Part shown: positions 1-7,755 of the stretch, piece after piece
Layout of the letters: each line of letters begins with the position of its first letter
Position numbering within the stretch: the first letter of the stretch is position 1
DNA from: Marivita sp.
GTDB taxonomy: Bacteria > Pseudomonadota > Alphaproteobacteria > Rhodobacterales > Rhodobacteraceae
DNA: 32,703 bases
Reading direction: 5' to 3'
NCBI RefSeq assembly: GCF_017643905.1
Contig: NZ_JAEPMO010000033.1
Location: forward strand, 1-32,703
The notes under the pieces: generated by a model
Seen by the model: the letters and a program-made list of their open reading frames with translations, nothing else
What the model was told of the DNA's origin: nothing
The model's database searches: none
Translations under genes and position numbers: made by a program

Positions 1-730
1 CAACATCGTAGAGATCGGATGTGGCCGATCCGGTCAGAATACACAGCATGTCATAGTTAGGCGCGGCCGCGACCAGAGCTTGGCGCAACGCCTCAGCCTC
101 GTGCGGCACGACAGTCTTGGGGCCAAGGGCAACCCCCATGCGGTCGAACCGCTGCCCCATCGCGCGCTGACCCTTGGCGCTGTCATCCCGCCCACCGACG
201 CTGGTCTGGATCAGCAGCGCCCGCGTGTGCGTCACAGGGCGCAGCGCCAGTGCGTCCTGCCCGGCGGCGCAGGCGGCCGCAACGGCGGCTTCGGGTGCGG
301 CGTAAGCGATGATCTTGACCGTCGCCACCATGCCACGCGCCGCGCTGCGGTGCCATTCGGGAACCGTGGCCACGGTGACCATTGGATGGACCGCGTTGAC
401 GGCGTTGATCTTGGCCGCGTCGATCTGGACCACTCCGTTCCGCGTTGCATAGATGTTCACCCGCCCAGTGCTGGCAGGGGCCACCCGCAAATGCACCGCT
501 GCCGGGTCTGGCACCAGCGCCTGCGCGAGCCGTTCTGCGGCGCGATCCTCGTGCACATCATCAGCGTCAAGTCGGGCCACAGTAACGTGGTGTACCCCAG
601 CCGCCGAAAGTTTGCTCAGCGCGGTCGCATCCAGCGTGACGCCCTTGCGCAACCGCCCTTTGGGCAGAGCGACGGAATGCGCAAGGATTGCGCCCTCTGC
701 CTCGGCCAAGGGAACCGCGCCGAACTTCAT
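1..730 (-). CDS. Molybdopterin-binding (MoeA/MoCF-like) protein, partial
   Basis: This gene runs off the left edge of the window, so only the first 243 residues are visible. It begins MKFGAVPLAEAEGAILAHS, the usual opening of the alphaproteobacterial molybdopterin-binding proteins encoded next to XdhC/CoxI. Around residues 168-240 it has a MoCF-biosynthesis-like stretch (LLIQTSVGGRDDSAKG, then DMLCILTGSATSD), a domain that binds molybdopterin. In related proteins a MobA-type nucleotidyltransferase domain follows; that part would lie outside the window, so I cannot confirm it. The start ATG overlaps the stop of the upstream xdhC-like gene by four bases (ATGA, 727-730), which implies translational coupling. 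The expected role, by family, is cytosolic finishing of the molybdenum cofactor (for example nucleotide attachment) for a xanthine or CO dehydrogenase-type enzyme. Confidence 0.8.
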   Translation of the reverse strand, partial: MKFGAVPLAEAEGAILAHSVALPKGRLRKGVTLDATALSKLSAAGVHHVTVARLDADDVHEDRAAERLAQALVPDPAAVHLRVAPASTGRVNIYATRNGVVQIDAAKINAVNAVHPMVTVATVPEWHRSAARGMVATVKIIAYAAPEAAVAAACAAGQDALALRPVTHTRALLIQTSVGGRDDSAKGQRAMGQRFDRMGVALGPKTVVPHEAEALRQALVAAAPNYDMLCILTGSATSDLYDV

Positions 731-1698
731 GCGCCTTTCCGCAAAACGCGGGTCATTTCCGCGAGGATCGATACCGCGATTTCCGCAGGGCCAGATGCGC
801 CGATGTCCAACCCGATGGGGCCGTGGATCAGCGCGATCTCGGCATCGTTGAACCCGGCGGCCATCAGACGATCCACCCGCTTGGCATGGGTGCGTGTCGA
901 TCCCAGCGCACCGATATAGAAACACTCGGCCCGCAGCGCCTGTTCGAGCGCCGGATCGTCCAGTTTCGGATCGTGCGTCAAAAGCACCAGCGCAGTGCGG
1001 CTGTCCAATCCAAGTTGGCTGATCGCCTCGTCCGGCCAGTCATGCAGGATGGTTTCACCCGGAAAGCGACTGTCAGACCCAAACGCCTCGCGCGGGTCGA
1101 TCAGCGTCGGGTCATAGCCCGCGATCCGCGCCATCGGCACCAGCGCCTGCGCAATATGCACCGCGCCCACGATGATGAGCCGCAACGGTGGATTATGAAC
1201 AGCGACGAAAGTGCGTGTGTCTTCGACGAAGCCGGAGCGATCCATACGGAAGGCTTGCGTGTGGCCGTCGGTGGTCAAGGTCCGCGTTCCGGCCTCCAGA
1301 TCAACCACATAGGCCACAGGTTTGCGCGCGGTGCGATATTTTACCAATTGGTCAAGAATGTCCTCAGGCAGCACCGCGCCCACAGGCTCCACCAGAACCC
1401 GGATGGTGCCACCGCAGGCCAGACCCACCGCAAAGGCATCCTGATCGCTGACCCCGAACTCGAGCTCGCGCGGTTTGCCATCGGCAAGTGCGTCCATCGC
1501 CTCAACCACGACAGCGCCTTCGACGCAGCCACCCGAAACAGACCCCTCGATCTCGCCCTCGCCGGAGATGGCAAGCTGTGATCCGACACGGCGCGGCGCG
1601 CTGCCCCATGTCTCGATCACCGTTGCGAGGACCGCGCCCTTGCCGGACCGATGCCAGTCGAGCGCCGTTTCGGGACACCTGTCAAACCGCTCCATCAT
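727..1698 (-). CDS. XdhC/CoxI family molybdenum hydroxylase maturation protein
   Basis: The protein of about 323 residues has the N-terminal XdhC_CoxI domain (VIETWGSAPRRVGSQLAI, then the hallmark SGGCVEGAVV) and a C-terminal Rossmann domain (LRLIIVGAVHIAQAL, LVLLTHDPKLDDPAL, YIGALGSTRTHAKR). In Rhodobacter capsulatus, XdhC binds the molybdenum cofactor, protects its sulfurated form and hands it to xanthine dehydrogenase; CoxI/CoxF relatives serve CO dehydrogenase-type enzymes. Three ATG codons stand in a row (1701, 1698, 1695) behind AAAGGAGACC; I chose the second, which gives about 6 bases of spacing, but the third is equally possible. A longer reading to 1734 has no comparable site. It is coupled to the molybdopterin-binding gene downstream and lies 73 bases after the FAD monooxygenase, probably in one transcript. 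The hydroxylase that it serves is not in the window. Confidence 0.88.
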   Translation of the reverse strand: MMERFDRCPETALDWHRSGKGAVLATVIETWGSAPRRVGSQLAISGEGEIEGSVSGGCVEGAVVVEAMDALADGKPRELEFGVSDQDAFAVGLACGGTIRVLVEPVGAVLPEDILDQLVKYRTARKPVAYVVDLEAGTRTLTTDGHTQAFRMDRSGFVEDTRTFVAVHNPPLRLIIVGAVHIAQALVPMARIAGYDPTLIDPREAFGSDSRFPGETILHDWPDEAISQLGLDSRTALVLLTHDPKLDDPALEQALRAECFYIGALGSTRTHAKRVDRLMAAGFNDAEIALIHGPIGLDIGASGPAEIAVSILAEMTRVLRKGA

Positions 1699-1771
1699 CA
1701 TGGTCTCCTTTGGTCTTTGGCTGGACCATATCACGCCGCGCGGCGCTGTCTCCCCCTGCGATGGTGGTAGG

Positions 1772-2953
1772 TCACGCAGTCTGAGATCGCGTTACATCAT
1801 ACCCGTAAAGCCAGTCGAACCGACCCAGCATCTGTCCCGGTGACACCCGACTGAGCAGACCCAACGCGGTATGGGCGGCAAAGCGGAACGGTCCCGGAGA
1901 CAGGTGGTAATTGCGGGCGTTCTTGCTGGCCGCGTCGATCACCCGTGTGACCCGTTCCTTGCGGCGAAATTGGTATGCCGCGAGACCTGCGTCCATGTCA
2001 GAGGCCTGCGCCAAGGCATCCGCCAGCACCCACGCATCCTCCATCGCCATGTTGGCGCCTTGTGCCAGAAACGGCAGGGTGGGATGTGCCGCATCCCCGA
2101 GCAGTGCCATGCCCGCCCCGTGCCAACGCGCCGCGACGGGATGGCGGAACAGACCCCAGACACCCGGCGCGTTGGCCTGCGACAGGATCTGGTGCACTTC
2201 GGCATCGAACCCGGCAAAAGCCTTGCGCAGATTGTCGGCATCGTCTTTTTGCGACCAGCTTTCGGCGGCCCATTTGGCGCGCTCTTCCACAGCGACGACG
2301 TTCAGCAGTGACCCGTCGCGCAGCGGATAGGTCACCATGTGCCGCCCCGGCCCCATATGCACCCGCGCATGGGCGGGATGACCGGTGCTGTTGGGCACGA
2401 TACAGCGCCATGCGACCTGACCGGTGAAGAACGGCTTTTGCGCCGCATTCAGGACCGGCCGCACGGCAGAATGGATACCATCGGCACCAATCACCAAATC
2501 GGCGTCGCGGGTGTCACCGGTGGCCAGAACGATGCGCGGGCGGGGTCCGGGGGTGACCGTATCCACACGCTGCAGCAGCCGCACGGTCACGCCCTGATCG
2601 CGGGCCGCGGCGGACAGGAGATCGACCAGATCGGCGCGATGCACAAAAAGGTAGCGCTGGTCGGGTGGCAAGCGGGTCAGATCAAGCCGTGCCACCTCGG
2701 ACCCGTTGCTGCCATTGCGCAGCGACACCGCCTGCCCTTGCACCGAGCGGCTGGCCAGATCATCGCCCAACCCCAACGCTTCGATGACCCGCAACCCGTT
2801 CGGGGAGACCTGAATGCCAGCACCCACTTCGGTGATGGCCTGCGCCTGTTCAAGCACCGTCACGCTGGCACCGCGCTGGCGCAGCGCCAGAGCACAGGTC
2901 AGGCCACCTATGCCGCCACCGGTCACGGTTATGTCCAATGCGTTCAGGTCCAA
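1772..2953 (-). CDS. FAD-dependent monooxygenase (salicylate hydroxylase-like)
   Basis: This 393-residue flavoprotein belongs to the group A aromatic hydroxylase family. The dinucleotide-binding motif GGGIGGL is at residues 12-18, the DG motif GADGIHSAVR at 157-166 and the second FAD motif GDAAHPTLPFLAQGANMAME at 286-305. Family members use NAD(P)H and O2 to hydroxylate aromatic rings, for example salicylate-type or 6-hydroxynicotinate-type substrates. Nothing in the sequence fixes the substrate here. The start appears to be TTG at 2953, preceded by GAGGGG about 8 bases upstream; no ATG lies near the N-terminus before the FAD motif. The C-terminal region after about residue 350 is not distinctive. 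It lies upstream of the xdhC-like gene on the same strand and 74 bases downstream of dksA, so a link with molybdenum hydroxylase chemistry (a purine or other heterocycle pathway) is only a guess from position. Confidence 0.87.
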   Translation of the reverse strand: MDLNALDITVTGGGIGGLTCALALRQRGASVTVLEQAQAITEVGAGIQVSPNGLRVIEALGLGDDLASRSVQGQAVSLRNGSNGSEVARLDLTRLPPDQRYLFVHRADLVDLLSAAARDQGVTVRLLQRVDTVTPGPRPRIVLATGDTRDADLVIGADGIHSAVRPVLNAAQKPFFTGQVAWRCIVPNSTGHPAHARVHMGPGRHMVTYPLRDGSLLNVVAVEERAKWAAESWSQKDDADNLRKAFAGFDAEVHQILSQANAPGVWGLFRHPVAARWHGAGMALLGDAAHPTLPFLAQGANMAMEDAWVLADALAQASDMDAGLAAYQFRRKERVTRVIDAASKNARNYHLSPGPFRFAAHTALGLLSRVSPGQMLGRFDWLYGYDVTRSQTA

Positions 2954-3027
2954 GACCCCGTCCCCTCAAAACAAACGCGCCAGAGCAAGTGCCCCGGCGC
3001 GCCAATTCCGATTACATTCGTCGCGCG

Positions 3028-3483
3028 TCAATCGTCGCGATGCACGCGCTCGCGCCGTTCATGGCGCTCTTGCGCCTCGAGGCTCAGCGTGGTGGTCGGA
3101 CGGGCCACCAGACGCTTGCGCGAGATAGGCTCGCCGGTGGCCTGGCAATAGCCAAACTCGCCCTCATCGATCCGACGCAGCGCAGCGTCGATCTTGGCAA
3201 CCAGCTTGCGCTGACGGTCCCTGATCCGCAGCTCGAGCGCGCGGTCGGTTTCTTCGGAGGCGCGGTCTGCGACATCCGGAATATTGCGTGTGCCGTCCTG
3301 CAGACCTGCAATGGTGGATTTGCTGTCGCTCAGAAGTTCGTTGCGCTGTTCCAGCAGTTCCCGACGGAACCACTCGAGCTGACGCTCGTTCATGAAGGGC
3401 TCATCCTCGGCGGGTCTGTAGTCGTCGGGCAGGAAAGATTCGGCTTTCATCTTGGTTCCCTTAGCTAAGCCAGTATCCGTCAT
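3028..3483 (-). CDS. dksA: RNA polymerase-binding transcription factor DksA
   Basis: The protein has 151 residues from the 3483 start, or 140 from an internal start at 3450 (MKAESFLPDDYRPAED). It has the long coiled coil with the tip motif DVADRA (DxxDxA), whose acidic residues reach into the RNA polymerase secondary channel, and the C-terminal TLSLEAQERHERRERVHRDD of alphaproteobacterial DksA. The zinc-finger region GYCQATGEPISRKRL keeps one cysteine rather than four, as in Rhodobacter sphaeroides DksA, which works without the classical C4 site. DksA acts with ppGpp to turn down rRNA promoters and activate others. Both candidate starts follow the same nine bases CTAAGGGAA at exactly the same distance, so two N-terminal forms are possible. 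It is transcribed divergently from the moxR-like gene. Confidence 0.93.
   Translation of the reverse strand: MTDTGLAKGTKMKAESFLPDDYRPAEDEPFMNERQLEWFRRELLEQRNELLSDSKSTIAGLQDGTRNIPDVADRASEETDRALELRIRDRQRKLVAKIDAALRRIDEGEFGYCQATGEPISRKRLVARPTTTLSLEAQERHERRERVHRDD
3451..3464 (-). promoter_or_regulatory. Second, duplicated ribosome-binding site inside the dksA 5' end
   Basis: This is an exact repeat of CTAAGGGAA (3456-3464) with five-base spacing to the ATG at 3450, 33 bases (11 codons) downstream of the first site-start pair. It lies inside the longer reading frame, where it encodes part of GLAKGTKM. Confidence 0.6.
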
Positions 3484-3497
3484 AGAAATTCCCTTAG
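3484..3497 (-). promoter_or_regulatory. Ribosome-binding site for the upstream dksA start
   Basis: On the minus strand CTAAGGGAA occupies 3489-3497, followed by five bases and then the ATG at 3483. The same nine bases recur at 3456-3464, again followed by five bases and an in-frame ATG at 3450. Either site could drive translation; homologous DksA proteins usually begin at the second ATG (MKAE...). Confidence 0.6.
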
Positions 3498-3615
3498 ATA
3501 TCTGGCACCCCTGTGCGCAGCACTTAACCGAAGGCCCAGGGGATGTCACTACCGAATAGCTGCACAATAGGGTGATTTCGAGGCAATGGGTCGATGAGAC
3601 AAAAGGTAAAAGAAT

Positions 3616-4458
3616 ATGAGATTTGAAGGCACGGACAGTTATGTGGCAACCGACGATCTGACCATCGCGGTGAACGCCGCCGTGACGCTGGAACGGCCGC
3701 TTCTGGTCAAGGGAGAACCCGGAACCGGCAAGACGGAATTGGCGCGGCAGGTGGCGGCGGGGTTAGGCCTGCGCATGATCGAGTGGAACATCAAGTCCAC
3801 CACCAAGGCGCAGCAGGGCCTGTATGAATACGACGCGGTGAGTCGTTTGCGAGACAGCCAGTTGGGCGACGAACGGGTCAACGACGTGCGCAATTACATC
3901 CGCAAGGGCAAGCTGTGGCAGGCGTTTGAGGCGGATGAAAAAGTCGTGCTGCTGATCGACGAGATCGACAAGGCGGATATCGAGTTTCCAAACGACCTTT
4001 TGCAGGAACTCGACAAGATGGAGTTCCATGTCTACGAGACCGGCAAGACAATCAAGGCTCGGCAGCGACCCATCGTCATCATCACCTCGAACAACGAGAA
4101 AGAGCTGCCCGACGCCTTCCTGAGGCGGTGTTTCTTTCACTACATCCGGTTTCCCGATCCGGACACATTGCGCCGCATCGTCGAGGTGCATCATCCGGGG
4201 CTGAAGGAGGCGCTGCTGACCACCGCGCTGACGCAGTTCTACGAGCTGCGCGAACAGCCGGGATTGAAAAAGAAGCCGTCAACTTCGGAAGTGCTCGACT
4301 GGCTCAAGCTGCTCTTGGCCGAGGACATGACGGCGGAGGATCTCAAGCGCGACGGGGCGAATGCGCTGCCCAAGCTGCACGGGGCGCTTCTCAAGAACGA
4401 GCAGGATGTGCATCTCTTCGAGCGGTTGGCCTTCATGGCCCGGCGCGAACGGCGGTAA
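3616..4458 (+). CDS. MoxR-family AAA+ ATPase (CoxD-like)
   Basis: This 280-residue ATPase has Walker A GEPGTGKT at residues 33-40, Walker B VVLLIDEIDKAD at about 110-121, sensor 1 with TSNN at 157-160 and an arginine pair after it (LPDAFLRRC). Short single-domain MoxR proteins act as chaperone-like remodelling motors together with a VWA-domain partner, often to insert metal cofactors; CoxD in CO dehydrogenase clusters is the best-known example of this size class. The likely partner here is the CoxE-type VWA gene at 8080-9264, which is unusually far away. The start ATG follows AAAAGG. The gene is divergent from dksA (gap 3484-3615) and ends eight bases before the first double-palindrome repeat. 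The substrate is unknown, but the xdhC-like and molybdopterin genes nearby favour a molybdenum hydroxylase. Confidence 0.92.
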   Translation: MRFEGTDSYVATDDLTIAVNAAVTLERPLLVKGEPGTGKTELARQVAAGLGLRMIEWNIKSTTKAQQGLYEYDAVSRLRDSQLGDERVNDVRNYIRKGKLWQAFEADEKVVLLIDEIDKADIEFPNDLLQELDKMEFHVYETGKTIKARQRPIVIITSNNEKELPDAFLRRCFFHYIRFPDPDTLRRIVEVHHPGLKEALLTTALTQFYELREQPGLKKKPSTSEVLDWLKLLLAEDMTAEDLKRDGANALPKLHGALLKNEQDVHLFERLAFMARRERR

Positions 4459-4465
4459 GATCGGG

Positions 4466-4510
4466 GCGCAGATGCGTCGACGCATCTGCGCGTTTCCGTC
4501 GACGGAAACG
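4466..4510 (+). repeat. Double-palindrome repeat, copy 1
   Basis: Two perfect palindromes share one base. The first spans 4466-4491 (26 bases, centre GTCGAC at 4476-4481, inner arm ATGCGTC) and the second spans 4491-4510 (20 bases, arm CGTTTCC, centre GTCGAC at 4498-4503). Their centres are 22 bases apart. The element sits between the convergent moxR-like and rlmL-like genes, so it may form two hairpins at both mRNA 3' ends and act as a bidirectional terminator or RNA stabiliser. There is no T-run after it. Orientation is called plus because the GATGCG palindrome comes first. Confidence 0.9.
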
Positions 4511-4522
4511 GTCGGCGACCAC

Positions 4523-5641
4523 CTATTTCAGTGGCCCGGTCTGGAAGAGTTGGATCTTGAGGCCGCCATGCGGGATTGGCGCGCTCACATTGCGGAAATG
4601 CAGCCCCGTGGCCCGCGCCAAACCCTTGTCCGAGGTGATGATGCCCACGCGCCAGCCCTTGAAGCGCTCTTTCATCACCGTGCCGAACGACCCGTAAAGC
4701 GCAAAGAGCAAGTTTCGGTTGCCGATCCGCGCGCCATAGGGCGGGTTGACGATCACAAGGCCCGGCGGGCCGTCGGGCGGGGTAAGGTCCGCCACGGCCT
4801 GATGGGTGAAGCTTGTAATACCCCCTACCCCTGCCCGGTCGGCATTGGCCGTGGCATTGGCGATGGCACCGGCATCGCGGTCATAGCCATGGAAGCGCAA
4901 ATCAGTGGGTTTGGGTTCCGCAAGTGACGCCTTGAGCGTGGACCAACCCTCTGCATCGAAGGACCCAAGATCCTCGAACCCGAAGCGGCGGTCGCGGCCG
5001 GGGGCAAGGCCCATTGCCATCTCGGCCGCTTCGATCACAAAGGTGCCTGAGCCGCACATCGGGTCGAGCACGGGTTCTGACCCGTCATAGCCACAGGCGC
5101 GCAGGAATAAAGCGGCGAGCGTTTCGCGCATGGGGGCCTTGCCGATGGCCTGTTTATGGCCACGTTTGTGCAGACCCTCGCCAGAGGTGTCGAGGCTGAT
5201 CTCGCAGAGGTCGTCTTCAATCCGCACCCGCACGATCAGGCCGGCCTTCTCGATGGGTTTGGCCCCAAGAGCATCGGCGATTGCGGTCTCCACCCGTTCG
5301 GTGGCGGCGCCTGCGTGGTAGATGCGCGATTTGCAGCACGTCGCCTCCACCCGGTAGGGCACGTCGGCGCGCAGAAGCATTGTCCATTCGATCTTGCACG
5401 CCCGCTTGTCGAGCTGCGCCAGATGCATTGCGCGGAACCGAGCCACCCGCGCCAGCACCCGCCCCGCCCCACGCAGCAAGAGGTTTGCGCGCCAGACCTC
5501 GGACCAGTCGCCGTCGCAGGTCACACCACCGGGAACTGCAGTCGCATTTGCAAAGCCCAAGGCCGCGGCTTCGTCGCGCAGAAGGCGTTCAAAGCCCGGC
5601 GTGCCGGAGAGGAAGATGTCGAGCGGAGCGTCTTGTGTCAT
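4523..5641 (-). CDS. THUMP-domain class I SAM-dependent RNA methyltransferase (RlmL-type)
   Basis: This 372-residue protein resembles the N-terminal half of E. coli RlmKL and the separate RlmL-type enzymes that make N2-methylguanosine in 23S rRNA. The THUMP/ferredoxin-like RNA-binding part covers about residues 1-160 (opening DIFLSGTPGFERLLRDEA). The methyltransferase domain has motif I DPMCGSGTFVIEA at about 200-212 and the catalytic NPPYGARIGNR at about 308-318, the signature of N-methylation of a base amino group. It acts in the cytosol on RNA. The exact target position cannot be read from sequence. It is convergent with the moxR-like gene and divergent from the GNAT operon, and it lies inside the segment bounded by repeat copies 1 and 2. 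Confidence 0.9.
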   Translation of the reverse strand: MTQDAPLDIFLSGTPGFERLLRDEAAALGFANATAVPGGVTCDGDWSEVWRANLLLRGAGRVLARVARFRAMHLAQLDKRACKIEWTMLLRADVPYRVEATCCKSRIYHAGAATERVETAIADALGAKPIEKAGLIVRVRIEDDLCEISLDTSGEGLHKRGHKQAIGKAPMRETLAALFLRACGYDGSEPVLDPMCGSGTFVIEAAEMAMGLAPGRDRRFGFEDLGSFDAEGWSTLKASLAEPKPTDLRFHGYDRDAGAIANATANADRAGVGGITSFTHQAVADLTPPDGPPGLVIVNPPYGARIGNRNLLFALYGSFGTVMKERFKGWRVGIITSDKGLARATGLHFRNVSAPIPHGGLKIQLFQTGPLK

Positions 5642-5928
5642 TGGCGCGGCTTACCCTGAATTTCACGGAACCGATAGACACCGTCTTTGCGCCCGCGCCA
5701 GGACCACACACACGGCGCTCCCCAAGACCTGATCTGTTGCCTATTTGCACAGGTTAACACTCTGATTTTAATCAACTTTGCACTAGATTCGCGAATCGGA
5801 CGAAAAAGTGATTCGGGCCGATTCGTTCGATCTAGGCAAAAACCATCTTTTCGCCGTAAGCTGCCCTCACAGAGGACAAAAAAACCGCGGAGCATCAAGC
5901 ATCCGCAACGAGCAGGCAGGCTTCATAC
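5642..5928. other. Divergent intergenic region with promoter-like sequence
   Basis: This 287-base gap is the largest in the window and separates the divergent rlmL-like and GNAT genes. It is more AT-rich than its surroundings. Two TTGCAC hexamers (5745-5750 and 5778-5783) are candidate -35 elements. The first is followed after 16 bases by TTTAAT (5767-5772), a fair -10. A cluster of GATTCG sequences lies at 5786-5825 (listed separately). I see no convincing coding frame or tRNA here; an 86-residue minus-strand frame over the region has no recognisable features. Confidence 0.5.
5786..5825. promoter_or_regulatory. Cluster of four GANTC (CcrM-type) methylation sites with inverted repeat
   Basis: GATTCG occurs on the plus strand at 5786, 5810 and 5820, and in reverse as CGAATC at 5792-5797. 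The first two form the palindrome GATTCGCGAATC (5786-5797). The arms CGAATCGG (5792-5799) and CCGATTCG (5818-5825) form a perfect 8-base inverted repeat. Each unit contains GANTC, the target of the alphaproteobacterial methyltransferase CcrM. It lies about 105 bases upstream of the GNAT start, so it may be an operator or a methylation-sensitive promoter. Confidence 0.55.
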
Positions 5929-6381
5929 GTGTCCCAAACCGAACTGAACGTGCGCTTTTTGCGTGTGGACGACTACGACTCGTGGTGCGCTTTGTGGCGT
6001 GGTTACCTGACGTTTTACGAAACGTCAGTACCCGACGCCGTGTACGCGTCGACCTTTGATCGGCTGCTGGGAGATGACCCGCAGGACTACTCTGGGCTGG
6101 TGGCAGTGAAGGACGGCGTTCTGGTGGGCTTGGCCCATTATCTGTTTCATCGGCATTGCTGGAAGATCGAGAATGTCTGTTACCTTCAGGATCTTTACGC
6201 AGATCCCGCCGCACGCGGCATGGGGGTTGGTCGGGCGCTGATCGAAGCCGTCTATGCCCAAGCAGACGCAGCCGGTGCGCCGTCGGTCTATTGGACCACG
6301 CAGGAGTTCAACCACACCGCCCGCCAGCTTTATGACCGGATCGGTCAATTGACCCCGTTTATCAAGTATCAGCGGGGCTGA
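5929..6381 (+). CDS. GNAT family N-acetyltransferase
   Basis: This 150-residue single-domain acetyltransferase starts at GTG. It has the acetyl-CoA-binding motif A with strand LQDLYADPAARGMGVGRALIEAVYAQA (pyrophosphate loop RGMGVG, residues about 95-100), followed by YWTTQEFNHTARQLYDRIG, the usual motif B helix and tyrosine. GNAT enzymes transfer acetyl groups from acetyl-CoA to amines, antibiotics or protein N-termini; the acceptor cannot be predicted. It is followed after three bases by the DUF2927 lipoprotein, so the two are probably co-transcribed from the promoter region containing the GANTC cluster. No strong ribosome-binding site is visible; an AGGCAGG stretch lies upstream at the right general position. 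Confidence 0.88.
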   Translation: MSQTELNVRFLRVDDYDSWCALWRGYLTFYETSVPDAVYASTFDRLLGDDPQDYSGLVAVKDGVLVGLAHYLFHRHCWKIENVCYLQDLYADPAARGMGVGRALIEAVYAQADAAGAPSVYWTTQEFNHTARQLYDRIGQLTPFIKYQRG

Positions 6382-6384
6382 CGG

Positions 6385-7755
6385 ATGCGCCGCTTCCTTC
6401 TGCCGCTCTACCTGTTTCTGGTTGCCTGTATGCCGGTGTCGCAATCCGAGCCCGCAACCCGCGCCGTTTTTGTCGACTCCAGCCTGCCGGCGATGAAAGT
6501 GTTCTCGGTGCCGCGACCACAGCCCGTTCAGACATCAAATGCGGATCTTGCGCGGGATTTCATGGACTTGGCGATGACGCTGGAATCCGGCCGCGATCTT
6601 GAGGTGTTCACCCGTTTCGAGGAACCGATCAGCGTGCGCCTGATCGGCAGCGTACATCCCACTGTGCCCAGCGATCTGGACCGGCTGTTGCATCGCCTGC
6701 GCACCGAGGCGGGGATCAACATTTTTTCGACCGTGGCTCCGGAGGCCAATATCACGATTAACGCGGTCAGTCGGGCGGAGATTCAACGGTTCCTGCCACA
6801 GGCCGCCTGTTTTGTTGTGCCCAATGTGTCGACGCTATCGGAATACCGGCAGGCAAGGCGCACGAACCGGGTGAACTGGGGCAAGATCACGAACCGCACG
6901 CGTCTTGCCATCTTCCTGCCCAATGCCTCTAGCCCACAAGAGGCGCGCGACTGCCTGCACGAAGAGTTGGCACAGGCTCTGGGGCCGCTCAATGATCTCT
7001 ACCGCCTGCCCGATTCCGTGTTCAACGACGACAATGTGCATACGGTGTTGACCGGCTACGACATGCTGATCCTGCGAGCGTATTATGATCCGGCGCTGCA
7101 GAACGGGATGTCGCGCAGCGATGTGGCAAGCCGTATCCCCGGAGTCTTTGCGCGTATTCACCCGGAAGGAGAAGCGCTGCCCGCGCTCCGTACGGCCCGA
7201 ACACCCCGGCCCTGGATCGAAGCCATCCAGACCGCGCTTGGTCCAGGAGCCTCGCCGATCACGCGGCGGGCAGCCGCAACCGAGGCGATGAGCATCGCCT
7301 CTGCCATGGGGTGGCAAGACCATCGCCGCGGGTTCACCCATTACGCCATGGGGCGCATTCTTCAGAGCACGGATCCCGAAGCGGCACGTGCGCAGTTTCT
7401 GCAGGCTGACACTTATTTCGCGCGAACACCAAATGCCGAACTGCACCGCGCCTATGTGGCCTCGCAATTGGCGGCCTATGCGCTGACCGAGAACAATCCC
7501 GAAGCCGCGATCCACTTGACGGGCATTTCAATCGATCTGGCTGCACAGCATGAAAACGCGGCACTGCTCGCGACGCTGCTCATGCTGCGCGCTGAGGCGT
7601 TGGACCTTGCTGGCCGGGTCTCTGCGGGGGCGGATGTGCGTCTGGACAGTCTGGGATGGGCACGATACGGGTTCGGCTCGGACTGGTCCGTGCGGGCAAA
7701 ACTGCGCGAGATCGCGTCACTCAACCCGCTGACAAGGGCCAGAGGCAGTTTATGA
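6385..7755 (+). CDS. DUF2927 domain lipoprotein
   Basis: This 456-residue protein begins with a short lipoprotein signal peptide (MRRFLLPLYLFLVACMP; lipobox LVAC with Cys15 as the lipidated residue), so it should be anchored in the cell envelope. The DUF2927 domain covers about residues 50-240 and includes the conserved CLHEELAQALGPLNDLYRLPDSVFNDDN segment with HEELAQ at 192-197, which resembles a degenerate HExxH-like metal site. The C-terminal 200 residues are helical and alanine-rich, with TPR-like character (ARAQFLQADTYFARTPNAELHRAYVASQLAAYAL). The function of DUF2927 is not established. The gene follows the GNAT gene after three bases and overlaps the next small membrane protein gene by four bases (ATGA). 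Confidence 0.88.
   Translation: MRRFLLPLYLFLVACMPVSQSEPATRAVFVDSSLPAMKVFSVPRPQPVQTSNADLARDFMDLAMTLESGRDLEVFTRFEEPISVRLIGSVHPTVPSDLDRLLHRLRTEAGINIFSTVAPEANITINAVSRAEIQRFLPQAACFVVPNVSTLSEYRQARRTNRVNWGKITNRTRLAIFLPNASSPQEARDCLHEELAQALGPLNDLYRLPDSVFNDDNVHTVLTGYDMLILRAYYDPALQNGMSRSDVASRIPGVFARIHPEGEALPALRTARTPRPWIEAIQTALGPGASPITRRAAATEAMSIASAMGWQDHRRGFTHYAMGRILQSTDPEAARAQFLQADTYFARTPNAELHRAYVASQLAAYALTENNPEAAIHLTGISIDLAAQHENAALLATLLMLRAEALDLAGRVSAGADVRLDSLGWARYGFGSDWSVRAKLREIASLNPLTRARGSL

Noticed and set aside
80-919. 279-residue plus-strand open frame at the left end
   Set aside because: It is opposite the molybdopterin-binding and XdhC genes, which have clear family motifs.
5754-5771. CtrA-like TTAA-N-TTAA site
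   Set aside because: The two TTAA units are ten bases apart instead of the seven expected for CtrA.
5638-5898. 86-residue minus-strand frame in the rlmL-GNAT gap
   Set aside because: It covers the promoter-like AT-rich region and GANTC cluster, and its product has no recognisable feature.
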